DNA from: Fabrea salina
Lineage: Eukaryota > Ciliophora > Heterotrichea > Heterotrichida > Fabreidae
Direction of reading: 5' to 3'
Assembly (NCBI GenBank): GCA_022984795.1
Contig: JALIHJ010000029.1
Coordinates: 1-64,000 of the forward strand
DNA: 64,000 nucleotides
Of this stretch, positions 1 through 9,364 are shown one piece after another. The notes beneath the pieces are model-generated. The model did not search any database and was not told the origin of the DNA. It saw only the letters and a program-made list of their open reading frames with translations. The position numbers and the translations under genes are program-made. How positions within the stretch are numbered: position 1 is the stretch's first letter; each line of letters opens with the position of its first letter.

Positions 1-1003
1 CACCCTAACACCCTAACACCCTAACACCCTAACACCCTAACACCCTAACACCCTAACACCCTAACACCCTAACACCCTAACACCCTAACACCCTAACACC
101 CTAACACCCTAACACCCTAACACCCTAACACCCTAACACCCTAACACCCTAACACCCTAACACCCTAACACCCTAACACCCTAACACCCTAACACCCTAA
201 CACCCTAACACCCTAACACCTAACACCTAACACCCTAACACCCTAACACCCTAACACCCTAACACCCTAACACCCTAACACCCTAACACCCTAACACCCT
301 AACACCCTAACACCCTAACACCCTAACACCCTAACACCCTAACACCCTAACACCCTAACACCCTAACACCCTAACACCCTAACACCCTAACACCCTAACA
401 CCCTAACACCCTAACACCCTAACACCCTAACACCTAACACCTAACACCCTAACACCCTAACACCCTAACACCCTAACACCCTAACACCCTAACACCCTAA
501 CACCCTAACACCCTAACACCCTAACACCCTAACACCCTAACACCCTAACACCCTAACACCCTAACACCCTAACACCCTAACACCCTAACACCCTAACACC
601 CTAACACCCTAACACCCTAACACCCTAACACCCTAACACCCTAACACCCTAACACCCTAACACCCTAACACCCTAACACCCTAACACCCTAACACCCTAA
701 CACCCTAACACCCTAACACCCTAACACCCTAACACCCTAACACCCTAACACCCTAACACCCTAACACCCTAACACCCTAACACCCTAACACCCTAACACC
801 CTAACACCCTAACACCCTAACACCCTAACACCCTAACACCCTAACACCCTAACACCCTAACACCCTAACACCCTAACACCCTAACACCCTAACACCCTAA
901 CACCCTAACACCCTAACACCCTAACACCCTAACACCCTAACACCCTAACACCCTAACACCCTAACACCCTAACACCCTAACACCCTAACACCCTAACACC
1001 CTA
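1..1003. repeat. Telomere, (CACCCTAA)n, C-rich strand
   Basis: About 121 head-to-tail copies of CACCCTAA form the left chromosome end, with the C-rich strand reading 5' to 3' inward, as expected at a left terminus. The 8-mer is the heterotrich telomere unit. Four units are 7-mers (CACCTAA), arranged as two adjacent doublets at 217-230 and 431-444, separated by exactly 25 normal units. The array stops sharply at CCCTA|GAATAG, and an open WD40-like frame ends only 33 bases further in. Confidence 0.98.
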
Positions 1004-1036
1004 GAATAGAATTAAATAATAAAACTAGAATAAAAA

Positions 1037-1798
1037 TTAATAAATTAAGTTAACTGACCATACATTATGAGTATGGCCTGTAGATAGGTCCCAAACTCTC
1101 ACTGAGTAGTCTCTAGTGCCACCTCCAGACACCAAGTACCAAGTTTTCCACTCGTCAGAAAAGTCAGTTAAGAATTTCACTGAACTCAAAAGCCCCCACT
1201 TTAATTTCACATTAAAATGGCTCCCAGGCTCTCCAGGAAATTCACAGACACCTTTTTGCCAATTCCTGGGGTGTTAGTTAACAAACACTTACTAGAAAAT
1301 GTTATACTTACTTAGAACCAACCAAATCTTCTTGTAGCCTTCTTCCAGTAGACTCGCTCGACCCATCTTAGCCTTCCACTTGAGGTGCGTTTCTTCAAAA
1401 GATAACTTGATTTGCTCCTCTTCCTCCATGATCTTCTTCGTCACCTCGTCCGTAAACTTTGCTCTCCCTGGTCCTTTCCACTTCAATAGTCTGCGGTAGG
1501 CAAAGACGTTGACAAAGTGCATCATCATGCTCCTCACTTCCTTGAAATCTGGATTCAGCACTTTCTCCGAACTCAAAAACTTGTGCCTCTTCTGCTCTTT
1601 ACTGCTCATTGATCCAACTTCCGGTAGAATGTCTGATTCAGGGAACCTGTCCATAGCTCTTTCAAAGTCAGGAATCTCGCAAGGCAGTAAGTTTCTAATC
1701 TCTCCAGTAGATTCCTTTCCGATATTTCAATACACTCCTTTTTTCCCTTCTTTTCTTCTTTCTCTCCTTGATCTCTTAGCTGGTAGCATCCCTGACAT
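1037..1798 (-). pseudogene. Subtelomeric WD40-type gene, probably decayed
   Basis: One minus-strand frame runs from an ATG at 1798 (preceded by GATAAA, typical of starts here) to a TAA at 1037. It is interrupted by a TGA at 1727-1729 and by a small cluster of stops between 1276 and 1294. The first part is basic (MSGMLPAKRSRRERRKEGKK), the middle is helical and charged, and the last 79 codons end in a recognisable WD40 blade with YLVSGG, then DYSVRVWDLSTG. No 15-nt GT-AG intron removes the stops; 21-nt and 42-nt GT-AG stretches would keep frame but do not match the intron class seen elsewhere in the window. I read it as a decayed member of the WD40 family found again at 1862-2608 and 8044-9333. 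A real gene with unusual introns is the alternative. Confidence 0.5.
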
Positions 1799-1861
1799 TT
1801 TATCAACCCCTTATCTGTTAATTCCCCCCACTTTCTCCCTATAAAAGTCCACTAATTTTCA

Positions 1862-2608
1862 TTAGGGAATTTTGGACTCCCTAACACCCCAACCCCCTAT
1901 ATGGCGGTGGGCCTTAAAAAAAAAGGCCCACCCACCCGCCATATAATGGTCAGTCTTGGAAATGGCCACTGATAAGACCCGATCACTATGGCCTCTTAGA
2001 ACTCTAATCAGATCTCCAGTAATTAGATTCCACACCCTAAGTGTTTTGTCCCAACTACCAGAAACAATGTATTGGTCCTTGCTAGAAATGGCCACTGACC
2101 TAACATAATCACTATGGCCTGTTAGTACCTGAGTGGTTAGTCCAGAAGCTAGACTCCACACTCTAAGTGTATTGTCATAACTCCCCGACACAACCCACTC
2201 GCCATTGCTAGAAATGGCTACAGACAATACCCCATTACTATGTCCCTTGAGTACTTGGGTTACTCGTGCAGTAGCTAGACTCCATACTTGAATGGTGGAA
2301 TCAACACTAGCAGACACTAGTACTCCTTTCTTCAGAGACACAGGAACTGATCTGACACTGCCAGTATGGCCTTCAAGAACCTTGGTTTGTCTAAACACAG
2401 GTCTCACTACTTCAGAGTGGAAGGAGGCTTCATAGAGTTGCTTGTTGACTCTTGCAATTCCTATTACCTCCTCAGAACTCAGGAACTTAAACACCTCGAG
2501 AATAGGTCTTAGATTACCTACTCTTTCAAAGGTGAATAGTTTCTTTGGTTCTCTCCAAAGTCTGACAGTATTATCTTCACTTCCGCTCACAATCAGTCCA
2601 GGTTCCAT
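1862..2608 (-). pseudogene. F-box-like plus WD40 protein, C-terminus disrupted
   Basis: The 248-residue frame starts at ATG 2608, directly after an in-frame TAA. It opens with half a WD40 blade (VSGSEDNTVRLW), then an F-box-like helix block (residues about 35-70, with FKFLSSEEVIGIARVNKQLY), then at least three highly similar WD40 repeats with GHS/GHT and SGS.D.T.RVWSL signatures. F-box/WD40 proteins usually act as SCF ubiquitin-ligase receptors. The fourth repeat breaks off after DHYM, where the frame enters the hairpin at 1898-1945, and the last 25 or so residues are unrelated read-through. Neighbouring repeats are close to each other in DNA, which suggests recent repeat amplification. I call it truncated; expression is unknown. 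Confidence 0.6.
1898..1945. repeat. Long GC-rich hairpin with A-tract loop
   Basis: A nearly perfect inverted repeat has its left arm at 1898-1915 and right arm at 1923-1945, separated by a short run of A. The arms begin and end with TATA and differ by one small insertion in the right arm (extra CACC-type bases). It sits exactly where a WD40 repeat of the minus-strand gene stops matching the family. It may be a small inserted palindrome or MITE-like remnant, or a structure formed at a break. Confidence 0.6.
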
Positions 2609-3391
2609 TTACCAGGCAGTACCAGAAAAGACAAAACTTTAAAGGAGCTACTTTATTGGGAGTCCAGTCTTGCTTTGGTTACTAGTTATCAAAGAATTGT
2701 GTGTGAATTAATCGGAGATAGATAATCAAGCACAACAAGCAATCAAGCATTACATCTGGGAACTAGTGCTTAATACACCTAGAACTCAGAGTTTTAAAGT
2801 AATTCTTGACACCCAAGTTGAAAGTGGTTTATAAGGGACCAACTCTTCTGATAGTCTTAGAAACAAGCTTTTATTGATAGGTAAAGTAATCTTCCTGGAA
2901 TTTACAAAGTCAATCCTTTTGATAGGAACTCAGTAGATCTATTGATTACATCATGCTTCATGAACACTTGGCTACTTACTGGCTTCTTTGGTCTATCCAG
3001 TTGAACACAAACATCACAGTCTGATTATTGGTTTAGGTATAATAACTAGACGTCTGGAGTTATGTTCATTACAGAAGCCTTTCAGAAAACTGCAGTCTGG
3101 ATTAAGTCAGAGTAATGGAAGTAATAGTAGAAAGGGATCCTAGCAAACAGTGAAAAACTAGGTTGTTAGGAACACAGTCTAAGACTAAGGAGTGTAGTTC
3201 GTAGAGATCAAAGAATGCAAGGAAATTCCGATTCTCGAAACAACTTACTAATTCTACTAATGTGTTTAGAGATCTGAGACTTAGTGAAAAGCACGCCCTA
3301 ACACCCTAAGCATAGAGTTGCCATAAACCACAGAAGTTACAGCAACAACCTAGACTCAATAAACAAACTCTGAGTATTGTCTATCCTATAA
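2609..3391. other. Subtelomeric non-coding stretch
   Basis: About 780 bases with frequent stops in all frames and no convincing gene or 15-nt intron pair. It holds a 14-base interstitial telomere motif (CCCTAACACCCTAA) at 3296-3309, about 80 bases before the next start codon. Otherwise I see nothing. Confidence 0.6.
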
Positions 3392-4582
3392 ATGGAAAAT
3401 AACCCAGTGCTTGCATTAGACTCGGAGGTGTCCAAAGACTCACTCACTCAGTACATTTGTGCACTCCAGAGATTATTCAACAGTGACATGAATGAAGAGA
3501 CTCTAGGAGTATTTAATCAGGAAGTGGATAGACTCAAAAAGTCACTTGGTCTATCCAAAGTCCCCAAGAACTACAAGGGACTCAGAGTACTCGAAAGGGA
3601 TAATGCAATCAAAGTGCTGGCATTCCTGGCTGTGTACAAGAACAGCCAAATAATCAATGAAGACTTTGAGTACTTCCAAAGAGAGAAGGTGCCAATCAGT
3701 CGTACTTTGAGCCTTTACATGAGACCAATAGAAGAAGACTCTTTACTAGGCGAGTTAAATGAGACTACAGGAGAAGCAGAAATCAAAAGAAGAATAGTGC
3801 TTTCTTTTTGGGTTACTGCGCTTTTACATGACATGAGGTTGAAAGTTCTGCCCTACATAGAACTACCGCTTTCCTCAATAGAGAAAATCCCCCCAGAAAT
3901 GTTTGGTTTCTTAGAGCGAGTAGTCGAAACCACTGCATTCAGAGCTGCATTAAGAAGGATTCCAGAACTGAAAGTAGCAAGGACATCTGAAGTTTTGGGG
4001 AAGCTGAAAGAAAGCTCTTACTTTTGTGATAGACTACCAGAAGGAGTGCAAGGAGTCTCTGTGCTGGGTAATCATGTGATTCTGACAAAAGAATATGATT
4101 ACAGAATAGAGGGCAGTAGGAATGAACGTATAATAGGGCAAATATCATTTGAAAGCACTTTGATACACGAACTGGGTCATATACTGTACCGATTTCATCA
4201 GGAAGAAAACTGGTACAAACTCAGTCCAGAAAAGCCCTGCAAAAGAATCAGAATGATTCAAGAAGAACTCAACGAAGAGGTCAAACTTCCTCAGAAAAGA
4301 ACACCCAGTGACACCTTTGAAGAAACTCAAGAAAGTGAAATGGGCAACCACTTAGAGACTCAGCTATTTGGGTTCAGAATTGAGGAAATGAACCAAGACC
4401 TAGCTGAATTCTTGGTAGAAATTTCCAACTGGAATGCATCGCTAGAAAGTTTCCAGGAAGAAGTACTCAAGAACTACAGACAAGGAGTCAGCAAGGGACA
4501 GAAGTCATTCAAAATGAAGAAGTCAGTTGAGTACAGAGCAGGCATTGCTGGGTGCTTCTACGACATAAACAGACACAAGTGA
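3392..4582 (+). CDS. HELGH zinc-metallopeptidase-like protein
   Basis: The single-exon, 396-residue protein starts at ATG 3392 and ends in TGA. Residues 259-263 read HELGH within STLIHELGHILYRFH, which fits the HExxH zinc-binding and catalytic helix of metallopeptidases. A downstream acidic segment around residues 315-345 (with ETQLFGFRIEEM) could provide a third ligand. The N-terminal 200 residues are helical and unlike any family I can name. There is no signal peptide or membrane helix, so a cytosolic or nuclear location is likely. This is the only clearly intact large gene in the outer 6 kb. I cannot assign a peptidase family. Confidence 0.7.
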   Translation: MENNPVLALDSEVSKDSLTQYICALQRLFNSDMNEETLGVFNQEVDRLKKSLGLSKVPKNYKGLRVLERDNAIKVLAFLAVYKNSQIINEDFEYFQREKVPISRTLSLYMRPIEEDSLLGELNETTGEAEIKRRIVLSFWVTALLHDMRLKVLPYIELPLSSIEKIPPEMFGFLERVVETTAFRAALRRIPELKVARTSEVLGKLKESSYFCDRLPEGVQGVSVLGNHVILTKEYDYRIEGSRNERIIGQISFESTLIHELGHILYRFHQEENWYKLSPEKPCKRIRMIQEELNEEVKLPQKRTPSDTFEETQESEMGNHLETQLFGFRIEEMNQDLAEFLVEISNWNASLESFQEEVLKNYRQGVSKGQKSFKMKKSVEYRAGIAGCFYDINRHK

Positions 4583-4707
4583 AGAACCTTAAACACCCTA
4601 AGTAATGATTAGGATCTTAAGTTCTTGTTGGTTGATTGTTTTGATAACTCAGTAAGTTGACATTCAAAATCAAAGAGACTGCAATAAGCAAGTAGTAAAA
4701 CATCTAG
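4583..4707. other. Spacer with interstitial telomere motif
   Basis: Downstream of the peptidase-like gene, with an ACACCCTAA motif at 4593-4602 just after the stop. No gene is seen. Confidence 0.5.
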
Positions 4708-5031
4708 TTAGCTGCATTCTGTCCTTTGAGTTTGTGTAATGAATGCATTGCTACTAGGTAGACAAGAACAAAAACTACATGCAGTAGTGTATAACGCCCT
4801 AATTGAGAAGTTTGCTGGTAGACCTAAATAGTCCTTGATCTTAAACATAGTTACAACTGCAGAAGTAAGAACAGTGTAACCTAAAATAATCTGAGTCTTC
4901 CAAAAGACAAGAACCAGGTACAGTCAATAATAGACTGCAGCAAACACTAAATAGTAGTACTTACTAGGTTTCTGATTTCAGATGGTACCGAACAAAACAC
5001 ACTATCATAGACTTCTGTACTCCTGGTGCAT
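4708..5031 (-). pseudogene. Decayed small membrane-protein gene
   Basis: A minus-strand frame from ATG 5031 to TAA 4708 (108 codons) reads like a compact polytopic protein. It has a hydrophobic helix YYYLVFAAVYY followed by LYLVLVFW and later GYTVLTSAVVTMF, but it contains four internal stops (three TGA and one TAG). All lie in the first half; the last 71 codons are open. No 15-nt introns explain them. At least two TGAs fall where tryptophan would suit a membrane helix, consistent with TGG to TGA decay. Neighbouring genes use TGA as a real stop, so recoding is unlikely. I do not recognise the family. Confidence 0.4.
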
Positions 5032-5362
5032 TATTAAGGGTAGGTAAAGACTTTTGAGATGACTGGGTGTAGCATCCATAGAAGTGAGTTAGAACTCGAA
5101 ATCAAAATCAAAGTAACTCAAAAAGAACACTCAATACAACTTAGCATCAGTTACCTTAAAGAACTTAAGAAGAGCTGTGATATGCTACTTAAAGACTGCA
5201 GAGTCACAAAGAACTACCTAGCACTTTTATATTGATTTTAGTTTGGTGTGTTTCATTGTTATGAATATTCCCCCACGTAGTTGCTGTGAAGATCCCTAAT
5301 ATTATTATGCAAACTGGAAGAAGAAATTGCCCCAACAAGCCAGATCTCCGGGCAAAGAGAAT

Positions 5363-5629
5363 ATGGGTGGAGAAGGCTCGAAATTGGATTCCAGAAAAAA
5401 GATGACCAGAAAAGGGATTGTGGAGGACCAACCTGAGCATGAATTTTTCAGGGTTCATAAGGATGTCCAAGAACTCAGGGATGTGGCTAACGCAAACCAG
5501 AGGGACATCCGGGCTCTGTCTGAAAGGTTGGAGAACCTCCACTGGAAAATCAACATGCTTTGGATGGTTCAACTACTGACGATTGCCTACGTCTTACTGA
5601 GGGCAAGCTTCACCCCTCAAGACTTCTAA
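5363..5629 (+). CDS. Small tail-anchored coiled-coil protein
   Basis: The predicted 88-residue protein starts at ATG 5363; the frame is open a little further upstream but has no earlier ATG. A basic N-terminus is followed by a short coiled coil (about residues 30-62, VHKDVQELRDVANANQRDI...LSERLENL) and a single hydrophobic segment near the C-terminus (LWMVQLLTIAYVLL). The layout matches tail-anchored membrane adaptors, with the bulk in the cytosol. It lies alone in the subtelomere with wide spacers. No family is recognised, and an upstream exon cannot be excluded. Confidence 0.45.
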   Translation: MGGEGSKLDSRKKMTRKGIVEDQPEHEFFRVHKDVQELRDVANANQRDIRALSERLENLHWKINMLWMVQLLTIAYVLLRASFTPQDF

Positions 5630-5759
5630 AGGTGAGTAATTAATCAATTAACTTGTAGCTTAAAGTCTTAAGTACTTTAAATAGGGTGTTAGTGACTTTA
5701 GTTCTGCCAACAATGGTTTGAGTAAGAGCAGTACTTGAAGCAGACAAAAAAGAACCAGA

Positions 5760-6130
5760 ATGATTTTGATAAGACTCAAGTTGATGGATAATTCAGTTGG
5801 GAGTACTTTGACTACAAAAATGCAGAAACTGTGCTTGAACTTTGATGTCACTGAAACTAACCTGTTCTTTGTGGTTGCTATTTCTGATGCTACTGAGTTT
5901 ACAGACCAACTGATCATTTCTCAACCAGACTTTGAAATGCTTTGAAACTAACTCCAAGTGCCAAGAAGGTCAAACTGCTACAGATTTACTTCAGCAACGA
6001 AGAAGGAATCAGGAAACTAGCTTGTCTAAAGCCCATTGCAGAACTCACAAACAAGAGAAGAGGCAAGAAACACCACAATGGAAGGCACCCAATATCAATA
6101 GATTCGTTTGAGAGGTTTCTAGAAGCCTAG
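5760..6130 (+). pseudogene. Possible broken gene in two frames
   Basis: Two adjacent plus-strand open frames look like halves of one protein. The first ends at a TGA at 5943-5945, and the second, in another frame and without an ATG, continues to a TAG at 6130. The first half is mixed hydrophobic (NLFFVVAISDATEF). The second is basic, with KRRGKKHHNGRH. No 15- or 16-nt intron joins them. It fits the pattern of decayed genes in this subtelomere, but both halves are short and chance is possible. Confidence 0.3.
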
Positions 6131-6280
6131 GGCAAAGCTAGTGAGTAACACGACTGATAAAAAAATGTTTAATAAGTTAATTGTTTGGGACTCAAGTATT
6201 AAGTTCTTCTTAGTAGCTATAGAGTCCAGTAACTTGGAGTTACTAAGTAAGTTGACACAGTAGCAATTCCTTGAAGAACT

Positions 6281-6372
6281 TCTAGAAACTAGACTCCATG
6301 CCTAGAGTGGTTTCTAATCAAAGTGTGACTGGACTACCAAGTCACTCTGACTGGTCCTCAGAAACTCAGGCA
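6281..6372 (-). pseudogene. WD40 repeat relic
   Basis: The minus-strand translation reads SDLVV.SHFD.KPL.AWSLVSR with two stops, matching the D..VVSGS.DKTLRVWSL.S core of the WD40 repeats at 1862-2608. The region is about 90 bases with no surrounding open frame. It is a small dead fragment of the same repeat family, left in the spacer before the transporter gene. Confidence 0.45.
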
Positions 6373-6497
6373 CCTCTAGATGTAAAGTTAGCAGTTTGAA
6401 GTTTGAGTACTGGGTTGGATTCAACTCAAAAGCAGTTTGTGGTTCTATAATTTTATGGTAGGTCCTGAATAAAGTTCAGTAACTAAGCTCGACATAA

Positions 6498-7892
6498 ATG
6501 GCAAATGGAAGTTTAGCTGAACCGTTCAATTCTAGAAGAGTGTGGAAAGTGGGTATTGTATCAAGCCTGGGTTCTTTCTTACTAGGCTACAATATTGCTG
6601 CTTTTAGTTCAATTGAGGCTGTGTCTTCCACCCTAGACTGGGGAGATCAAAAAGACACTTGGATTACAATAATGTCGGCTTTGATGCCATTAGGCGCAGT
6701 GGTAGGAGGAGCCATTGCAGGAGGCATCTGTGAAAGAGTTGGGAGAAGAAAAGGATTCATGTTTACCAACTTAGTAACTTTGATAGGGTCACTGATCATA
6801 GTACTTCCTGACACCATTGGGTTTGGATTGGGAAGGTTTACAACTGGTTTGGGAGTAGGTCTCTACACCTTTTTGGTTCCACTGTACTTAAACGAAGTCT
6901 GTCCAGTAGAAATGAGTGGGAAAGTGGGGACCCTGGTGCAAATCCAGATAAATGTAGGAGTAATAGTAGCTTACGCCTTTACACTAGTTCTGCCTACTGA
7001 AGACTACGACTCTAGTTCACTTACTTACTGGTGGATGTTTATCTTTGGGTTCCAAGCCCTAATAGGAGCAACCCAGTTCTTGGCATTTTTGTGCGTTTAC
7101 AAACTAGACACTTCAGTGTGGTACTTGAAAAAAGGACTCAAAGAAGAGGCTTTAGAGAGTCTCAAGCAAATTTACAGTCCAGAAAGTGCCGAAGAAGTGC
7201 TGGAGAAACTAGAAACCAAAGAAGACTCCGAAAAGTCAACAGAAACTGGGTACCAGTTTTCTTACAAAGACTTACTACTCTGCAGACGCGGGAGTGCCAA
7301 GTTGATGCGGCTAGGTTATTTAAACAACGTGTTCCAGCAGATGTCAGGAATAAACGCAATCATAACCTTCTCAGTAGTGATCTTCGGGCGTCTAGGAGGC
7401 GGAGTGTTTATGTCCAGAATCTACACTCTCATAGTGGGAGTCGTTAACATGCTGGCGTCGCTAATGTCAACTCCGATGATCGAAAAAGCCGGCAGGAAGT
7501 TCTTGAACGTTGGGGGACTGGCAGGAATGGCAGTGTGCCACTTGATTTCTGGAATTTTTGCAGGGCCTCTTTCAGACTGGAGCATAGTTTACCCAATGTG
7601 TTCGATCTTGGCGTACTTGGTGTTTTTCCAAGCCACAATAGGTCCTGTTTGTTATGTGTACTGTGGAGAAATCATGGACTCTGAAGGAATGAGCATCTGC
7701 ATGGCAGTCAACTGGTTTTCCTTCATCGTGATAGTTCCTAGCTTCACACCACTTGAGAACTGGCTAGGAATTTCAGTGCTGTTTTGGATATACTCCTTGA
7801 TTTGCTTTGCTGGTTTTGTGTACTTCAAGATAGACATGGTTGAAAGCAAGGGGTTATCCAAACAAGAAATTCAGAAGAAAATAATTAGTTAA
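6498..7892 (+). CDS. MFS sugar-type transporter
   Basis: The 464-residue single-exon gene encodes about 12 hydrophobic helices of the sugar porter family. Visible signatures are the N-terminal GYN loop (LLGYNIAAFSS), the GRR motif after helix 2 (ERVGRRKGF), the QQMSGINAII motif of helix 7 (canonical QQ.SG.N), and a second-half GRK (EKAGRKFLNVGG). The protein probably moves hexose or polyol across the plasma or a vacuolar membrane by facilitated diffusion or proton symport. The C-terminus is short and cytosolic. It is the first intact gene of the dense region and faces the WD40 gene tail to tail. Substrate cannot be told from sequence. Confidence 0.9.
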   Translation: MANGSLAEPFNSRRVWKVGIVSSLGSFLLGYNIAAFSSIEAVSSTLDWGDQKDTWITIMSALMPLGAVVGGAIAGGICERVGRRKGFMFTNLVTLIGSLIIVLPDTIGFGLGRFTTGLGVGLYTFLVPLYLNEVCPVEMSGKVGTLVQIQINVGVIVAYAFTLVLPTEDYDSSSLTYWWMFIFGFQALIGATQFLAFLCVYKLDTSVWYLKKGLKEEALESLKQIYSPESAEEVLEKLETKEDSEKSTETGYQFSYKDLLLCRRGSAKLMRLGYLNNVFQQMSGINAIITFSVVIFGRLGGGVFMSRIYTLIVGVVNMLASLMSTPMIEKAGRKFLNVGGLAGMAVCHLISGIFAGPLSDWSIVYPMCSILAYLVFFQATIGPVCYVYCGEIMDSEGMSICMAVNWFSFIVIVPSFTPLENWLGISVLFWIYSLICFAGFVYFKIDMVESKGLSKQEIQKKIIS

Positions 7893-8043
7893 GTATTTGC
7901 CTAGGCCCACGGGGTAGCTAATGTATCAATAATGAAATTTATATTCAATAAATTAGTTTTCTAAGAATAATTTATACTTAAGCTAGTTTGATGCTGTGGT
8001 ATCCAGATATTCATTTGTAAACACCCTAAGTTAATTTACGCAA

Positions 8044-9333
8044 TTACCCAAACTTAACTGAAGAGACATCATCTGTATGGTCCTGAGATATTTGAGTCTG
8101 TTTGCCGGTTTTAAGGTCCCAAACTCTGATTGTATCATCTGAACTTCCGGAAACTAAGTACTTCTCATTATCTGATAAATCTACTGAAAGCACTCCTCCA
8201 TCATGCCCTACTAAAACTAGGCTCTGTTGGTTAGTATTCAGGTTCCAAATTCTTATGGTTTTGTCACTGGAACCAGAAGCTATCAACTGGCCATTACTTG
8301 AAATACTTACTGACCAAACACTGCCAGTGTGCCCTTCCAAAGCTTGGATTTGTTTTCCTGCAGTGATGTTCCAAACCCTAACAGTTTTGTCTTTACTTCC
8401 AGAAATCAAAAGTTCCTTACTTTTTGAAATAGCTACTGAGTGGACTTCATCAAGGTGTCCTTTCAAAACTTGAATTTCCTGTCCTGTTGTAGTGCTCCAC
8501 AATCTGATAGTTCTATCTCTGCTTCCAGAAACTAGGAGTTCATCATCACTTGATAAGACCACTGAAAGTACTGCACTTCTGTGACCTATAAGAGTCTCAC
8601 TTGGTGCTTCAGAGTTCCAAATCCGAATAGTTCCATCGCCGCTTCCAGATACTACAAACTCACCTTTGTTCGAAGTTGCTACTGAGTAAACACTGGAGGT
8701 ATGTCCTTGAAGCACCCTGCTTTGGTGACCAGTAGACACGTTCCATATTCTAACATCATAGCTACTTCCGGAAACTATAAAGTCTTTGTTTCTAGAAATA
8801 GCCACTGATTTGACTTTGTAGTCGTGCAGTAGTTGAGTCTTTTTGCCATCAGCAAGGCTCCAAACCTGAACAGTTCTATCAAAGCTGCCAGATAAAACTA
8901 GTTTGGGGCCTTGCTGGTTTGAGTTGTTAATTGCAGGGACTGTTTCACTGCAGTTACAACTCTGGAATTTACTGAAGTAAAAACCAATTAAAATTCCAAG
9001 CAAGAGCACCCAGAGTGGAACTTTACTGCTGGAGCGAGTGGAAAGCATTCTTTTGATTGAGTTCTGGGCTTCTTCTAAGGCTTGTTCTTTAATGTTTTTG
9101 AGTCTGAGTAATTCCTCAAGGATTTTGTTGTTGTCTGCCCGAGTTAAGTTGCCTTGGTTGAGGTTGTTTATTTGTTGTTGGATTTTGTTGACTCTTTTTA
9201 GTTGGTTTTGTGTAATCTTTTCAATTTGCTTATTTAAGAACTGGTTTGTTTGAATTACTTCTTTTTTGAGACTTTGCAGTTTGTTGGAGTGTTCAGTTAA
9301 GTCTTGGACTATTTTGTTTGTGTTATTTTCCAT
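8044..9333 (-). CDS. Membrane-anchored coiled-coil WD40 protein
   Basis: The 429-residue protein begins with a Gln/Asn-rich coiled coil (residues 1-100), then a single membrane helix (about 105-121, VPLWVLLLGILIGFYF), then seven WD40 repeats (about 140-428) that should form one propeller. Repeats are very regular (SGS.D.T.R.WN...GHT..V.SV.IS), pointing to recent internal amplification. The helix suggests a type II or III membrane protein with the propeller on one side. The WD40 DNA resembles that of the decayed copies at 1037-1273, 1862-2608 and 6281-6372, so this may be the intact relative. Partners are unknown. Confidence 0.8.
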   Translation of the reverse strand: MENNTNKIVQDLTEHSNKLQSLKKEVIQTNQFLNKQIEKITQNQLKRVNKIQQQINNLNQGNLTRADNNKILEELLRLKNIKEQALEEAQNSIKRMLSTRSSSKVPLWVLLLGILIGFYFSKFQSCNCSETVPAINNSNQQGPKLVLSGSFDRTVQVWSLADGKKTQLLHDYKVKSVAISRNKDFIVSGSSYDVRIWNVSTGHQSRVLQGHTSSVYSVATSNKGEFVVSGSGDGTIRIWNSEAPSETLIGHRSAVLSVVLSSDDELLVSGSRDRTIRLWSTTTGQEIQVLKGHLDEVHSVAISKSKELLISGSKDKTVRVWNITAGKQIQALEGHTGSVWSVSISSNGQLIASGSSDKTIRIWNLNTNQQSLVLVGHDGGVLSVDLSDNEKYLVSGSSDDTIRVWDLKTGKQTQISQDHTDDVSSVKFG

Positions 9334-9364
9334 TTATTAACCTATTAAGTTTATATTCTTTACA

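Noticed and set aside
1-1003. CRISPR or satellite array
   Set aside because: Eight-base units without spacers at the terminus are a telomere.
5204-5572. A 122-codon minus-strand frame over the tail-anchored protein
   Set aside because: It starts with a non-ATG codon and mirrors the plus-strand frame, which has a sensible coiled coil and membrane helix.
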